Positions 48,956 to 60,420 of a DNA stretch of 64,000 nucleotides are shown piece after piece; position 1 is the stretch's first letter; the number at the start of each line of letters is the position of its first letter. A program made the position numbers and the translations under genes. Origin of the DNA: Owenia fusiformis (taxonomy: Eukaryota; Annelida; Polychaeta; Sabellida; Oweniidae). The stretch spans positions 18,736,813-18,800,812 of the forward strand of contig CAIIXF020000002.1 of assembly GCA_903813345.2 (NCBI GenBank), written 5' to 3'. Under the pieces are notes generated by a model. It searched no databases. It worked only from the letters and a program-made list of their open reading frames with translations, and was not told where the DNA came from.

Positions 48956-49038
48956 CCTCTTGCCTTGGAGAGAACAAGAAGAATTACAAAAGCAAAAACC
49001 ACAGAGAATCTACAATTTATGCTACCTATAATCTGCAG
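48956..49038 (+). repeat. 3' copy of the long direct repeat, copy B
   Basis: Matches 47444-47523 with scattered differences and small indels. Confidence 0.65.
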
Positions 49039-50437
49039 CACTGTGAATGCTGCGCCTAGTATGCAGGGTATTATAGGGGGAGACTTAACTACAATTGCAT
49101 TGTTGACAATACATCACTCCCAAAACAATGAAGATGACTTAGGTAGAGAATTTGGAACTGGAAAATTTATCAGTTTATTATTTATCTATGCAACAGACTA
49201 AGTAAACACAATTAACTGAACGATTATTTATATGTGTGAAAACCACATGCATTTGTATAGGGTAACTTCTGCGTTCAGGTTTACGTTTCGATTGGATAAC
49301 TTAAGTCTCAAATGAGTTGACAATGTACAGATTACAACGATATTACATTTGCAATCACTAATCGATGAATATGCTTCACAACAAGCAAGGAAACTATTTA
49401 TGTCAACTGGGAAGAATTCATGAAAATCAAATTCAAATTTGTTTTAGTGTGACAAGACCCTTAAAGTGCAAGTTTAGGTATATGTTTTCAAAACAACCTT
49501 ATTCGCAACATCCTTTATCGAAACATCTCTAAGATTGAGTTATCGACTTTAATAAATCTAAGAATAACAGATCCTAGAGTAGCCCAGCTTAAAAGGCTTT
49601 CTACAGGCATCTCTATCATTCATTTGTATATGATTTTGTAACGAAGCTTTTCAAATGTGCTTCATGACCTTTTATTTTTTATTTTTATTTTTTTTTCATG
49701 ACCTTTTATGGTTGTTATTAGAATATCAGTTACTTATTTGTAGATTGCGCTGAGTTGAACAGGAATATGTGTTTAAAATGAAATCTGAAAATGTATTTCA
49801 TAAATTATAGCTATAGATGATCATGATCTTCACTATCAAGGTATAGACGGCAACATGTATATACTATTAGAATCAATTACCAGGTTATACATTTTTATCA
49901 ATAGACTTAAAATACTACCTAATATGATAGGTAAAGAACAAATTTTATGAGGAACTCAATTGCAAATCGCATCATAAAATGAGTAAGTAATGATAATGTA
50001 CAAGAGGCGATCAACAAATAACGCAAATAGAGCCCTATCTCAGAAACTAATTGGAGTTAGAACACCAAATTTGATACATCGTATCACCATATCATCGTAT
50101 TGACCTGCTTCAAGTACCCATACCACGGGTTACTATGGTTACTGCAACTTTGACATATATCAATGATTGTGCCTGTAATTTTCTGGAAATATTGATGAAT
50201 GTTTGGTGATACTATGTACAATTAAGTGTTCTAACTCCAACTCTCGTGAGTAATATGATATATTCACTCGTTCCCTCCAGTCACTCGTGAATATATCATA
50301 TACTCACTTGAGTATAAACACGATATACGGAATCAACAATTATATAACCTCATACTATCCTGTTTGTTTTTCTTACTGTATGGTGAATGATGCAAGATGG
50401 AAAAAGATCAAGATTATGCACCATTCAAACCTTTGTG
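49039..50437. other. Low-copy DNA, copy B
   Basis: Counterpart of 19021-20433, including the possible MITE (50051-50241) and the 22-bp inverted repeat. The 78-aa ORF at 48965-49201 is shared with copy A only because of the duplication. No gene supported. Confidence 0.6.
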
Positions 50438-53400
50438 TGACCAATCAACAAGTCCTCGGTAGGGCAAATGTAAAAATGTATCCTGGAACATCTCACTAAA
50501 TAACCAATATCATGCTGCCACCAGCGTTACGTACGACTGGTGCGAAAATTGACATTTCCTCCAGAGCACAAACTGCATCATAGATTTAAGACGAATTAGA
50601 TATAGAATATATCACGAACGGGAACACCATTCATTAAATCCATTCAAGAGCATACTCAAAAATATATACTTAAACGCCTGACAAAATTGCAAAGGACTGT
50701 CATGTACCAGTGTGACGTACGACTAGTCGGAAAATTGACATTTCGTCAAGAGCGCAAATTGCATAAGCGATTTAAGACGAATTGGATATTATATATCCCC
50801 CTAACAGAGAAGCCAATCGATACATCCCTCCTTTGGGAAACGTAAATATATATACATAAACGTCTCACAATATATCAAAGTAGTCGCTGCTACCAGTGCG
50901 ATGTACAGCTGGTCCGAAATTGACATTCCGTACATAGCCCAAAGTAAATTAGATTTGTATGACAAATTAGATACTCAATATCTCACGAATAGAAAGACCA
51001 ATCAACAAGTCCTCGGTAGGGCAAATGTAAAAATGTATCCTTAAACATATCACTAAATAACAAATATCATGCTGCCACCAGCGTTACGTACGACTGGTCC
51101 AAAAATTGACATTTCCTCCAGAGCACAAACTGCATCATATATTTAAGACGAATTAGAAATAAAATATATAACGAACGGGAACATCATTCATTAAATCCAT
51201 TCAAGAGCATACTCCAAAATATATACTTAAACGTCTCACAAAAAGGCAAAGGACTGGCATGTACCAGTGTGACGTACGACTGGTCGGAAAATTGACATTT
51301 CGTCAAGAGCGCAAATTGCATAAGCGATTTAAGACGAATTGGATATTATATATCCCCCTAACAGAGAAGTCAATCGATACATCCCTCCTTTGGGAAACGT
51401 AAATATATATACATAAACGTCTCACAATATATCAAAGTAGTCGCTGCTACCAGTGCGATGTACAGCTGGTCCGAAAATTGACATTCCGTACATAGCGCAA
51501 AGTAAATTAGATTTGTATGACAAATTAGATACTCAATATCTCACGAATAGAAAGACCAATCAACAAGTCCTCGGTAGGGCAAATGTAAAAATGTATCCTA
51601 AAACATATTACTAAATAACAAATATCATGCTGCCACCAGCGTTACGTACGACTGGTCCAAAAATTGACATTTCCTCCAGAGCACAAACTGCATCATATAT
51701 TTAAGACGAATTAGATATAAAATATATAACGAACGGGAACATCATTCATTAAATCCATTCAAGAGCATACTCCAAAATATATACTTAAACGTCTCACAAA
51801 AAGGCAAAGGACTGGCATGTACCAGTGTGACGTACGACTGGTCGGAAAATTGACATTTCGTCAAGAGCGCAAATTGCAGAAGTGATTTAAGACGAATTGG
51901 ATATTATATATCTCCCTAACAGACAAATCAATCTATACATCCCTCCTTTGGCAAACGTAAAAATATATACATAAACGTCTCACAATATATCAAACTAGTC
52001 GCTGCTACCAGTGCGATGTACAGCTGGTCCGAAAATTGACATTCCGTACATAGCCCAAAGTAAATCAGACTTGTATGACAAATAAGATACTCAATATCTT
52101 ACTAATAGAATGACCAATCAACAAGTCCTCGGTAGGGCAAATGTAATAACGTATCCTGACACATCTCACTAAATAACAAATATCATGCTTCCACCAGCGT
52201 TACGTATGACTGGTCCGAAAATTGACATTTCCTCCAGAGCACAAACTGCATCATAGATTTAAGACGAATTAGATATAAAATATATCACGAACGGGAACAT
52301 CATTCGTTAAAGCCATTGAAGAGCATACTCCAAAATATATACTTAAACGTCTCACAAAATTACAAAGGACTCGCAAGTACCAGTGTGACGTACGACTGGT
52401 CGGAAAATTGACATTTCGTCAAGAGCGCAAATTGCATAAGTGATTTAAGACGAATTGGATATTATATATCCCCCTAACAGAGAAGTCAATCGATACATCC
52501 CTCCTTTGGCAAACGTAATAAAAATATATACATAAACGTCTCACAATATATCAAACTAGTCGCTGCTACCAGTGCGATGTACAGCTGGTCCGAAAATTGA
52601 CATTCTGTACAAAGCCCAAAGTAAATCAGACTTGTATGACAAATAAGATACTCAATATCTCACGAATAGAATGACCAATCAACAAGTCCTCGGTAGGGCA
52701 AATGTAAAAATGTATCCTGAAACAAATAACAAATCTCATGCTGCCACCAGCGTCATGGTCGACTGGTCCGAAAAGTGACATTTCCTCCAGAGCACACACT
52801 GCATCATAGATTTAAGACGAATTAGATATAAAATATATCACGAACGGGAACATCATTCATTAAATCCATTCAAGAGCATAGTCCAAAATATATACTTAAA
52901 CGTCTCACAAAATTGCAAAGGACTGGCATGTACCAGTGTGACGTACGACTGGTCGGAAAATTGACATTTCGTCTAGAGCGCAAATTGCATAAGCGATTTA
53001 AGACGAATTGGATATTACATATCTCCCTAACAGACAAATCAATCGATACATCCCTCCTTTGGCAAACGTATAAATATATACATAAACGTTTCACAATATA
53101 TCAAACTAGTCGCCGCTACCAGTGCGATGTACAGCTGGTCCGAAAATTGACATTCCGTACAAAGCCCAAAGTAAATCAGACTTGTATGACAAATTAGATA
53201 CTCAATATGTCATGAATAGAATGACCAATCAACAAGTCCTCGGTAGGGCAAATGTAAAAATGTATCCTGAAACATCTCTCTAAATAACAAATCTCATGAT
53301 GCCACCAGCGTTACGTACGACTGGTCCGAAAAGTGACATTTCCTCCAGAGCACAAATTGCATCATACCTTTAAGACGAATTAGATATAAAATATATCACG

Positions 53401-55361
53401 AACGGGAACATCATTCATTAAATCCATTCAAGAGCATACTCCAAAATATATACTTTAACGTCTCAGAAAATTGTAAAGGACTGGCATGTACCAGTGTGAC
53501 GTGCGACTGGTCGGAAAATTGACATTTCGTCTAGAGCGCAAATTGCATAAGCTATTTAAGACGAATTGGATATTATATATCTCCCTAACAGACAAATCAA
53601 TCGATACATCCCTCCTTTGGCAAACGTAAAAATATATACATAAACGTCTCACAATATATCAAACTAGTCGCTGCTACCAGTGCGATGTACAGCTGGTTCG
53701 AAAATTGACATTCCGTACATAGCCCAAAGTAAATCAGACTTGTATGACAAATAAGATACTCAATATCTTACGAATAGAATGACCAATCAACAAGTCCTCG
53801 GTAGGGCAAATGTAAACATGTATCTTGAAACATCTCATTAAATAACAAATATCATGCTGCAAACAGCGTTACATACGACTGGTCCGAAAATTGACATTTC
53901 CCCCAGAGCACAAACTGCAGCATAGATTCAAGACGAATGAGATATAAACTATATCACAAACGGGAACATCATTCATTAAATCCATTCAAGAGCATACTCC
54001 AAAATATATACTTAAACGTCTAACAAAATTGCAAAGGACTGGCATGTACCAGTGTGACGTACGACTGGTCGGAAAATTGACATTTCGTCAAGAGAGCAAA
54101 TTGCATAAGCGATTTAAGACAAATTGTATATTATATATCCCCCTAACAGAGAAGTCAATCGATACATCCCTCCTTTGGCAATTGTAAAAATATATACATA
54201 AACGTCTCACAATATATCAAACTAGTCGCTGCTACCAGTGCGATGTACAGCTGGTCCGAAATTGACATTCCGTACATAGCCCAAAGTAAATCAGAATTGT
54301 ATGACAGATAAGATACTCAATATCTCACGAATAGAATGACCAATCAACAAATCCTCGATAGGGCAAATGTAAAAATGTATCCTAAAACATTTCTTTTAAT
54401 AACAAATATCAAGCTGCCACCAGCGTTACGTACGACTGGTCCGAAATTGACATTTCCTCCAGAGCACAAACTGCATCATAGATTTAAAACGAATTAGATA
54501 TAAAATATATCACGAACGGGGAACATAATTCATTAAAACCATACAAGAGCATACTCCAAAATATATACTTAAACGTCTCACAAAATTGCAAAGGACTGGC
54601 ATGTACCAGTGTGACGTACGACTGGTCGGAAAATTGACATTTCGTCAAGAGCGCAAATTGCATAAGCGATTAAGACGAATTGGATATTATATATACCCCT
54701 AACAGAGAAGTCAATCGATACATCCCTCCTTTGGTAAACGTAAAAATATATACATAAACGTCTCACAATATATCATCTAGTAGCTGCTACCAGTGTGATG
54801 TACAGCTGGTCTGAAAATTGACATTCCGTACATAGCCCAAAGTAAATCAGACTTGTATGACAATTAGATACTCAATATCTCACGAATAGAATAACCAATT
54901 AACAAGTCCTCGGTAGGGCAAATGTAAAAATGTACCCTGAAACATCTCATTAAATAACAAATATCATGCTGCCACCAGCGTTACGTACGACTGGTCCGAA
55001 AATTGACGTTCCCCCAGAGCACAAACTGCATCATAGATTTAAGACGAATTAGATATAAAGTATATCACGAACGGGAACATCATTCATTCAATCCATTCAA
55101 GAGCATACTCCAAAATATATACTTAAACGTCTCACAAAATTGCAAAGGACTGGCATGTACCAGTGTGACGTACGACTGGTCGGAAAATTGATATTTCGTC
55201 AAGAGCGCAAATTTCATAAGCGATTTAAGACGAATTGGATATTATATATCCCCTAACAGAGAAGTCAATCGATACATCCCTCCTTTTGCAAACGTAAAAA
55301 TATATACATAAACGTCTCACAATATATCAAACTAGTCGCTGCTACCAGTGCAATGTACAGC
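50438..55361 (+). repeat. 186-bp satellite, second locus
   Basis: Starts in the same b-monomer position as copy A (TGACCAATCAACAAGTCC) and is collinear with it at first (for example the AAAAAGGCAAAGG variant). It ends where the retrotransposon inserted in a b monomer. Trimers are mostly 558 bp. Confidence 0.96.
55352..55361 (+). repeat. 10-bp target-site duplication, left
   Basis: AATGTACAGC, repeated at 58558-58567. Confidence 0.85.
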
Positions 55362-58300
55362 ATTGATTTATGTTAGGCGGGAACTATTGGTGAAACCAAG
55401 ACCTGACCTAGATACCACAGACTGCATTTGGGTAGAGATTAAATATAGAAATACTAAAATTTTATATGGGATTTACTACAAATCTCCAAATTTAGATAAA
55501 AATCAAGAAAAGATATTTTTTGATACCGCTGAAAACACTTTTAAGCAGGCCTCTAAATGCCAGTGTGATTACCTACTGATAAATGGGGATTTTAACTCTA
55601 AGAACAAAAAATGGTGGTCTAAGGGGCAATCTGATTCAAATGGGGAAAGACTTGATGAAATTTTGATGGAATGTAACCTTGTTCAACTTATCCATGAAGC
55701 CACAAGAATAACTAATCAATCACGATCATGTATTGACCTAGCAATAACTAATTCACCTGATCTGATAAGGGAATCTAAAGTGACTCATCCAATAGGCTGT
55801 ACTGACCATTCAACATTGGAACTTACATTTCCAATGAAAATTTTAGGAACTTCAAAACATCAAAAACGTATTTGGAAGTATGACCAGTCTAACATAGAGC
55901 GAATAAACAGCCAAATATTTGACATAAACATTGAACAAAGATATAATGAATGCAATGATATTGACCAATTAACAGAAACATTTACTAGAGATGTATTTAA
56001 CATCTTTGAACAAAACATTCCAAATAAAATAACTACCTTTAATTCAAAAGATCAACCTTGGATAAATAACGATATTAAACACCTGATTAGGAAAAAATCA
56101 CAATTTTATGAACGGTTCAAAAATTCAAATAAGCAGATTGACCATGATAACTATAAACTTTTAGCTCAGCAAGTTAAAGATAAAATCACTGAAGCAAAAG
56201 AAAATTACCATTCCAAAATATGTGACAACCTTGAGGCAGAAAATAATGGAAACAACAAATACTGGGCAATCATTCAAAAACTTTTAAATAGAAAATACTA
56301 TACTGGATTTCCCTCTTTGATTTTTGGGAATCTACTTGCAACTACAAGCCTTGAAAAGGCAAATTTCTTTCTATCGTTTTTTACATCAAAGTATCACACT
56401 GACCACAATTTTGACCATTCACTCCCACAATTTAATAAAAGAACCCATATCAAAATGGATAACTTAAGCACATCATCAGAAGACCTTGACCTTATTATTA
56501 AATCACTAAAAAAGAATAAAGCAGCTGGCTTAGATAATGTAACCAATGATATGATCAAATTAGCTTCCCCATCACTATCAGTTAAGCTTGCTGACCTCTT
56601 TAATCTTATCTTCAAGACTGGAGAATTTCCAACTATATGGAAGGAAGGCAACACCATCCCCATCTTCAAAAAAACCGACAGATCAGCTATTGAAAATTAT
56701 AGACCTATAACTTTACTTCAAGGATTTTCAAAAATCCTGGAGACAGTTGTCCACTCTCAAATTACCGAGCATATTTTTAGAAACAAACTACTCTTTGCAA
56801 AACAATCCGGATTCTTAGCTGGTCATGATACTGAACTCCAAATTACGGCTATCATTGACTTTATTTTGAATGAATTCGAAAAAGGGAAATGTGTAAATGC
56901 CTGTTTCCTTGATATCAGTTCTGCGTTTGATTCTGTTCCGCACTCTCTACTTCTCCATAAACTAGAATCTTACGGAATTTCTGGTATGACCCTAACACTT
57001 CTTAAATCCTACCTCTCAGAAAGAAAAATCTGTGTAACAGTTGATGATGTAAAATCGAACTTTTCAAATATCGGATACATTAACACAGGAGTACCTCAGG
57101 GATCTGTCCTTGGGCCACTCCTATTTCTCATCTACATAAACGATCTTCCTGACAACCTCAGATCAGAATGTTATATTTATGCGGACGACACGTCAGCCTA
57201 TGCCTCTTTCAATATCGATGATAACCAAACCTTTGACCTGCAACATGATCTGAACATAATTGAACAGTGGTCTATTAAATGGCATTTACAATTTAAAGCA
57301 TCAAAAAGTGCTCACATGATATTCCAACCCAAGAATATTAATAATTTTGACATTATGCCCTTATTCTTTGAAGGTGTTGAAATCCCATACAAAACTTCCC
57401 ATAAACACCTGGGATTCACTTTTGACCACCGATTAAAATTTGATGTACATATAAGTGAACTTGCCAGCAAGGTGCAAAAACAACTCAATCCACTGAAATC
57501 ACTATCTTATAAATTAAAATCTAGGCACCTTGAACTTATATATAACTCCTTTATTTTACCACACCTGGACTATTGTAGTTCAATCTATGGCTCAAGCACA
57601 GCTCAAAATTTGATAAAACTAGACAGATTGCACTATAGAGCAGCACTCAGCTGCTCTGGGGCATTACATGGATCAAGTACTCTTAAAACTCTTGATTGCC
57701 TGAAGTGGAAACCACTTGAGTCCAGAAGGAGAGACAAAAATCTCATTATTATGTTTAAAATTTGTAGAAATATGGCACCCGATTATATTGTTGAATGTTT
57801 TGACCATTATAAATCTGAGCAAAGAAGGGTTCTCAGAACCCATAGACCTTTCCAAATACCGGTTAAATCAAGTGCACGACTAATTAATGGACCAGTGCTA
57901 AGATTGATCTCTGAATGGAATAAGTTATCACTAGAAGAGAGGTCTACTCCCACCATCTCTTTGTTCAAAAGTAAAATCAAAAAGAAATCTTCAAAGTTTA
58001 ATGACTTCAATACAACTTCTAAACTCAATCTTTCTCGAAAACAAGAAATTACCTTAAACAGAATTAGATGCGGACTCTATTTTGAATCTCAAAAGTTTGC
58101 TCATAATTTTCCCAACACAACTAATTTATGTGTCTGTGGTAAGAGTGCAACCCCTAAACACCTGATTCTGCAATGTAAGCGCCATTCAACACAAAGGAAA
58201 AACCTTGAAGAAACCCTTGAGCAGCAAAACCTTGAGACCCATCTCAGTGGACAAGACAAAATTGAATTTTTAATTTTCAAAAATTCATTCTCAATTCAAC

Positions 58301-58557
58301 AAGATTCTCAACTAAAAGGAAGGTTCGTTGATTTTATTCTTAGCTTAACCTAACCTATTTTATTTTGATTTACTTTTCACCATTAGGTGTAGGCTACTAG
58401 TTAGCACATTTATATGTATAACTCACTCAATTAATTAAATTAATTTAATTTATATTCATTTCAAAACGCTAGCCTGTAATGCACATTGCGCTAGGCAGCG
58501 ACCTGTGTAACTCTTTTGACTGCAATATGATTGAAATAAATGTATAATGAACCGAAA
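55362..58557 (+). mobile_element. Non-LTR retrotransposon nested in satellite
   Basis: Bounded by the 10-bp duplication AATGTACAGC, which is part of the b monomer, so both ends are exact. 3,196 bp, 5'-truncated within the endonuclease, with a 200-bp 3' UTR that ends AATAAATGTATAATG and has no poly-A. The satellite resumes in register. Confidence 0.9.
55363..58353 (+). CDS. ORF2: endonuclease (partial) and reverse transcriptase
   Basis: About 996 codons without a stop. Residues 1-160 are the C-terminal part of an APE-type endonuclease, with GDFNSKN, SCIDLAITN and the TDHSTLEL motif; the N-terminal catalytic part is missing. A linker follows. The reverse transcriptase runs from about 330 to 650, with NYRPITLL, KQSGFLAGHDTELQ, CFLDISSAFDSV, GVPQGSVLGPLLF, the catalytic YADDTSAY and the HLGFTFD block. 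The thumb is next, and the C-terminus has CVCGKSATPKHLILQC. The layout fits the CR1/Rex/Jockey group; the clade is uncertain. An upstream GTG at 55348 is satellite, not a true start. RT catalytic residues are intact, so this is a young insertion, but truncation makes it immobile. Confidence 0.93.
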   Translation: MIYVRRELLVKPRPDLDTTDCIWVEIKYRNTKILYGIYYKSPNLDKNQEKIFFDTAENTFKQASKCQCDYLLINGDFNSKNKKWWSKGQSDSNGERLDEILMECNLVQLIHEATRITNQSRSCIDLAITNSPDLIRESKVTHPIGCTDHSTLELTFPMKILGTSKHQKRIWKYDQSNIERINSQIFDINIEQRYNECNDIDQLTETFTRDVFNIFEQNIPNKITTFNSKDQPWINNDIKHLIRKKSQFYERFKNSNKQIDHDNYKLLAQQVKDKITEAKENYHSKICDNLEAENNGNNKYWAIIQKLLNRKYYTGFPSLIFGNLLATTSLEKANFFLSFFTSKYHTDHNFDHSLPQFNKRTHIKMDNLSTSSEDLDLIIKSLKKNKAAGLDNVTNDMIKLASPSLSVKLADLFNLIFKTGEFPTIWKEGNTIPIFKKTDRSAIENYRPITLLQGFSKILETVVHSQITEHIFRNKLLFAKQSGFLAGHDTELQITAIIDFILNEFEKGKCVNACFLDISSAFDSVPHSLLLHKLESYGISGMTLTLLKSYLSERKICVTVDDVKSNFSNIGYINTGVPQGSVLGPLLFLIYINDLPDNLRSECYIYADDTSAYASFNIDDNQTFDLQHDLNIIEQWSIKWHLQFKASKSAHMIFQPKNINNFDIMPLFFEGVEIPYKTSHKHLGFTFDHRLKFDVHISELASKVQKQLNPLKSLSYKLKSRHLELIYNSFILPHLDYCSSIYGSSTAQNLIKLDRLHYRAALSCSGALHGSSTLKTLDCLKWKPLESRRRDKNLIIMFKICRNMAPDYIVECFDHYKSEQRRVLRTHRPFQIPVKSSARLINGPVLRLISEWNKLSLEERSTPTISLFKSKIKKKSSKFNDFNTTSKLNLSRKQEITLNRIRCGLYFESQKFAHNFPNTTNLCVCGKSATPKHLILQCKRHSTQRKNLEETLEQQNLETHLSGQDKIEFLIFKNSFSIQQDSQLKGRFVDFILSLT

Positions 58558-58733
58558 ATGTACAGCTGGTCCGAAAATTGACATTCTGGACAAAGCCCAA
58601 AGTAAATCAGACTTATATGACAAATTAGATACTCAAAATCTCACGAACAGAATGAGCAATCAACAAGTCCTCGGTAGGGCAAATGTAAAAATGTATCCTG
58701 AAACACCTTACTAAATAACAAATCTCATGCTGC
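58558..58733 (+). repeat. Satellite remnant between two retroelements
   Basis: The b monomer continues from the 10-bp duplication to CTCATGCTGC, where the LTR element begins. Confidence 0.95.
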
Positions 58734-59364
58734 TGTTACCCTTGGAGGGGGTTGAATTATGATACATTACTTGTGTTATTGCATGTAGCATGCTATATAA
58801 TCTTGTATGTAACTTTGATGTAAGTCTGTATCTTTAACTTGGCTTCAAACCCTGATGCCTTCATTGGTTAAACTTAAAGCTGGGGCTATATTTAGCAAAG
58901 CCTGGAATATGATATAAATACAGATGTTTTAGTTCTGGTAAGAGGTTCCAAGTTGAGTTATTAGGAAGAAGACCGAGAGAGCTCTAGAGTCTGGGTCGAG
59001 AGGTCTGAAGTCTGAAGATCTCTCGGCCCAGGTTCTGTGCAAAGTATTGATACTGTAAAAAGAGTTGGTGCTATGAATAGAGATTGAAGCCAAGTAACTG
59101 AAGCAGACTATTGAATAAACTTGTACTTAGTGATTTAAAAAGGAAGAAATATTCTTATACAATATACTTGGATTGAACTGAATAACTGACTTGTTATGTT
59201 ACACTTGATGTGATGGAGTTTGGTTTGGATGAACATTGAACATTATAATTAGTAAACACCAACAGCTGAACTGAAGGACCATTCCACAAAAAAGTAATAG
59301 CACTTCAACAATTAATAATACAGAACCCATAAACAATAAAACAATAAAACCCTAGAAGGTACCA
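58734..59364 (+). mobile_element. 5' LTR of an LTR retrotransposon
   Basis: Starts TGTTACCCTT exactly where the satellite stops and ends GGTACCA, an imperfect inverse. TATAAATA at 58913-58920 may be the TATA box and AATAAA at 59114-59119 a poly-A signal (more AATAAA near 59336-59350). A 12-bp hairpin lies at 58991-59031. One base after the end is a candidate primer binding site. The matching 3' LTR would lie outside the window, so the right boundary rests on the PBS and end inverse only. Confidence 0.6.
58991..59031 (+). other. 12-bp stem-loop in the LTR
   Basis: CTGGGTCGAGAG (58991-59002) pairs with CTCTCGGCCCAG (59020-59031) with one G-U pair and a 17-nt loop. It may be a structured R/U5 leader element. 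Confidence 0.6.
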
Positions 59365-59365
59365 C

Positions 59366-59383
59366 TGGTGCCGTTGAGCCACG
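59366..59383 (+). promoter_or_regulatory. Candidate tRNA-His primer binding site
   Basis: TGGTGCCGT is the complement of the conserved 3' end of eukaryotic tRNA-His (ACGGCACCA). The match then breaks down. It is one base from the proposed LTR end. Confidence 0.4.
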
Positions 59384-59403
59384 ATCTCGAATTTGGGAAA
59401 CCG

Positions 59404-59655
59404 CGGACACAACGTAGGAGGACAATGCGTAGAGACGACAACGTGCAGAACGACAACGTGCACAGACAGAGAGCAGAGACGGCAACGCGCAGAGACGACA
59501 ACGTGCAGGACACAACGTAGGAGGACAACGTGCAGAGACGACAACGTGCAGAGAACGACAACGTGCAGAGACGACAACGTGCAGAACGACAACGTGTACA
59601 GACAGAGAGCAGAGACGGCAACGTGCAGAGACGACAACGTGCAACGTGCAGTTGA
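59404..59655. repeat. GACAACGTGCAG minisatellite in the LTR-element leader
   Basis: About 15 irregular units of 14-17 bp built from GACGACAACGTGCAGA. Long ORFs on both strands here (for example 59305-59784 minus) are repeat artefacts. Confidence 0.9.
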
Positions 59656-59885
59656 ACGCCCAAGAAATAAAGCGTGGACGCGGCTTTGAAAGTCTAAAGA
59701 CCCAAAGACAATATTGGTTAACAGTGAGAGACAAAGGCGAGAGACAAAGGAAGGGTGAGTTGATGTCCCTATAGTAACAGTCATATTAATAAACGCTCAA
59801 TTGTCAATAAATATTTTAGATCAAATAATTGCTCAAATAAAAATTAAAATTAAAACTTTGGTGAAAAAAATAATACAAAAGTACA

Positions 59886-60182
59886 ATGGATCAATCATTG
59901 AGTAAAATAGCAAAGGAATTCAAGGGGTTGAGAAAAGAAGATTCGACAGATAGTGAAATAGAATTTAAGGGGGCAAGTAAAGGGGAAAAGAAAGGTAATG
60001 AAACAAGTCCACCCAGCGCTCCCGCCTATACCCCGGGTGACCTTACAAAGTGGGATGAGTTAGGGTACCTCCGGGCAGAAGCCGAAGAACATAAGGTTTT
60101 GATAAGAGAGTTACAGAATCAATATAATACCGAGAGTAGGAAATGGGTTGATAAAATAAAAGTAGAGATTTTGGGTAAATAA
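59886..60182 (+). CDS. Small acidic/coiled-coil ORF of the LTR element (Gag-like?)
   Basis: 98 codons starting MDQSLSKIAKEFKGLRKEDS, with a Lys/Glu-rich N-terminal half, a PPSAPAYTPGD linker, and a helical C-terminal motif WDELGYLRAEAEEHK followed by LIRELQNQY. It lies about 500 bp after the candidate primer binding site, where gag would be expected. It is far too short for a full Gag and shows no CCHC knuckle or capsid signature. A diverged copy follows directly. The family is not recognised. An ORF used by a non-autonomous LTR element is the best guess. Confidence 0.5.
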   Translation: MDQSLSKIAKEFKGLRKEDSTDSEIEFKGASKGEKKGNETSPPSAPAYTPGDLTKWDELGYLRAEAEEHKVLIRELQNQYNTESRKWVDKIKVEILGK

Positions 60183-60190
60183 ATCTTAGT

Positions 60191-60420
60191 ATGGATCCTA
60201 CCTTGTCCAAATTGGAAAGGGGGTTGACGGGAATTGGTTCAGGTGAGGTGAAGACAAAGTAGGTCAATGGGACGAATTGGGGTATCTTAAGGCAGAGGCA
60301 GAAGATAATAAAATACTGATTAGGGAATTGCAAAAACAATATAAGGCCGCAGAACGTGAATAGGAAATTAGGTTTAGGGACTTGGAAACTAGATTAAAAG
60401 AAAAACTTAAATTAAATTAA
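60191..60420 (+). pseudogene. Tandem diverged copy of the small ORF
   Basis: Begins MDPTLSKLERGL, like the preceding ORF's MDQSLSKIAKEF. It is frameshifted near 60245-60256, and in the next frame reads WDELGYLKAEAEDNK and LIRELQKQY before a stop (TAG at 60361). It continues past the stop as ETRLKEKLKLN to TAA. The duplication of a whole small ORF is clear; this copy is broken. Confidence 0.7.

Noticed and set aside
22884-54766. Many similar 60-100-codon minus-strand ORFs in the satellite (start MRRLCIYFYVCQRRDV)
   Set aside because: They recur because the 186-bp period is divisible by three. They are broken at array irregularities and have no splice or promoter signals, so they are not supported as genes.
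20434-55361. CENP-B box in the satellite
   Set aside because: CGAACGGGAAC is faintly similar, but the essential spacing and TTCG...CGGGA core are absent.
55348-55362. GTG start for the long retrotransposon ORF
   Set aside because: These bases are satellite outside the target duplication. The element is 5'-truncated and has no native start here.
59305-59784. 159-, 140- and 103-codon minus-strand ORFs
   Set aside because: All read through the GACAACGTGCAG minisatellite in three frames at once, so they are repeat artefacts.
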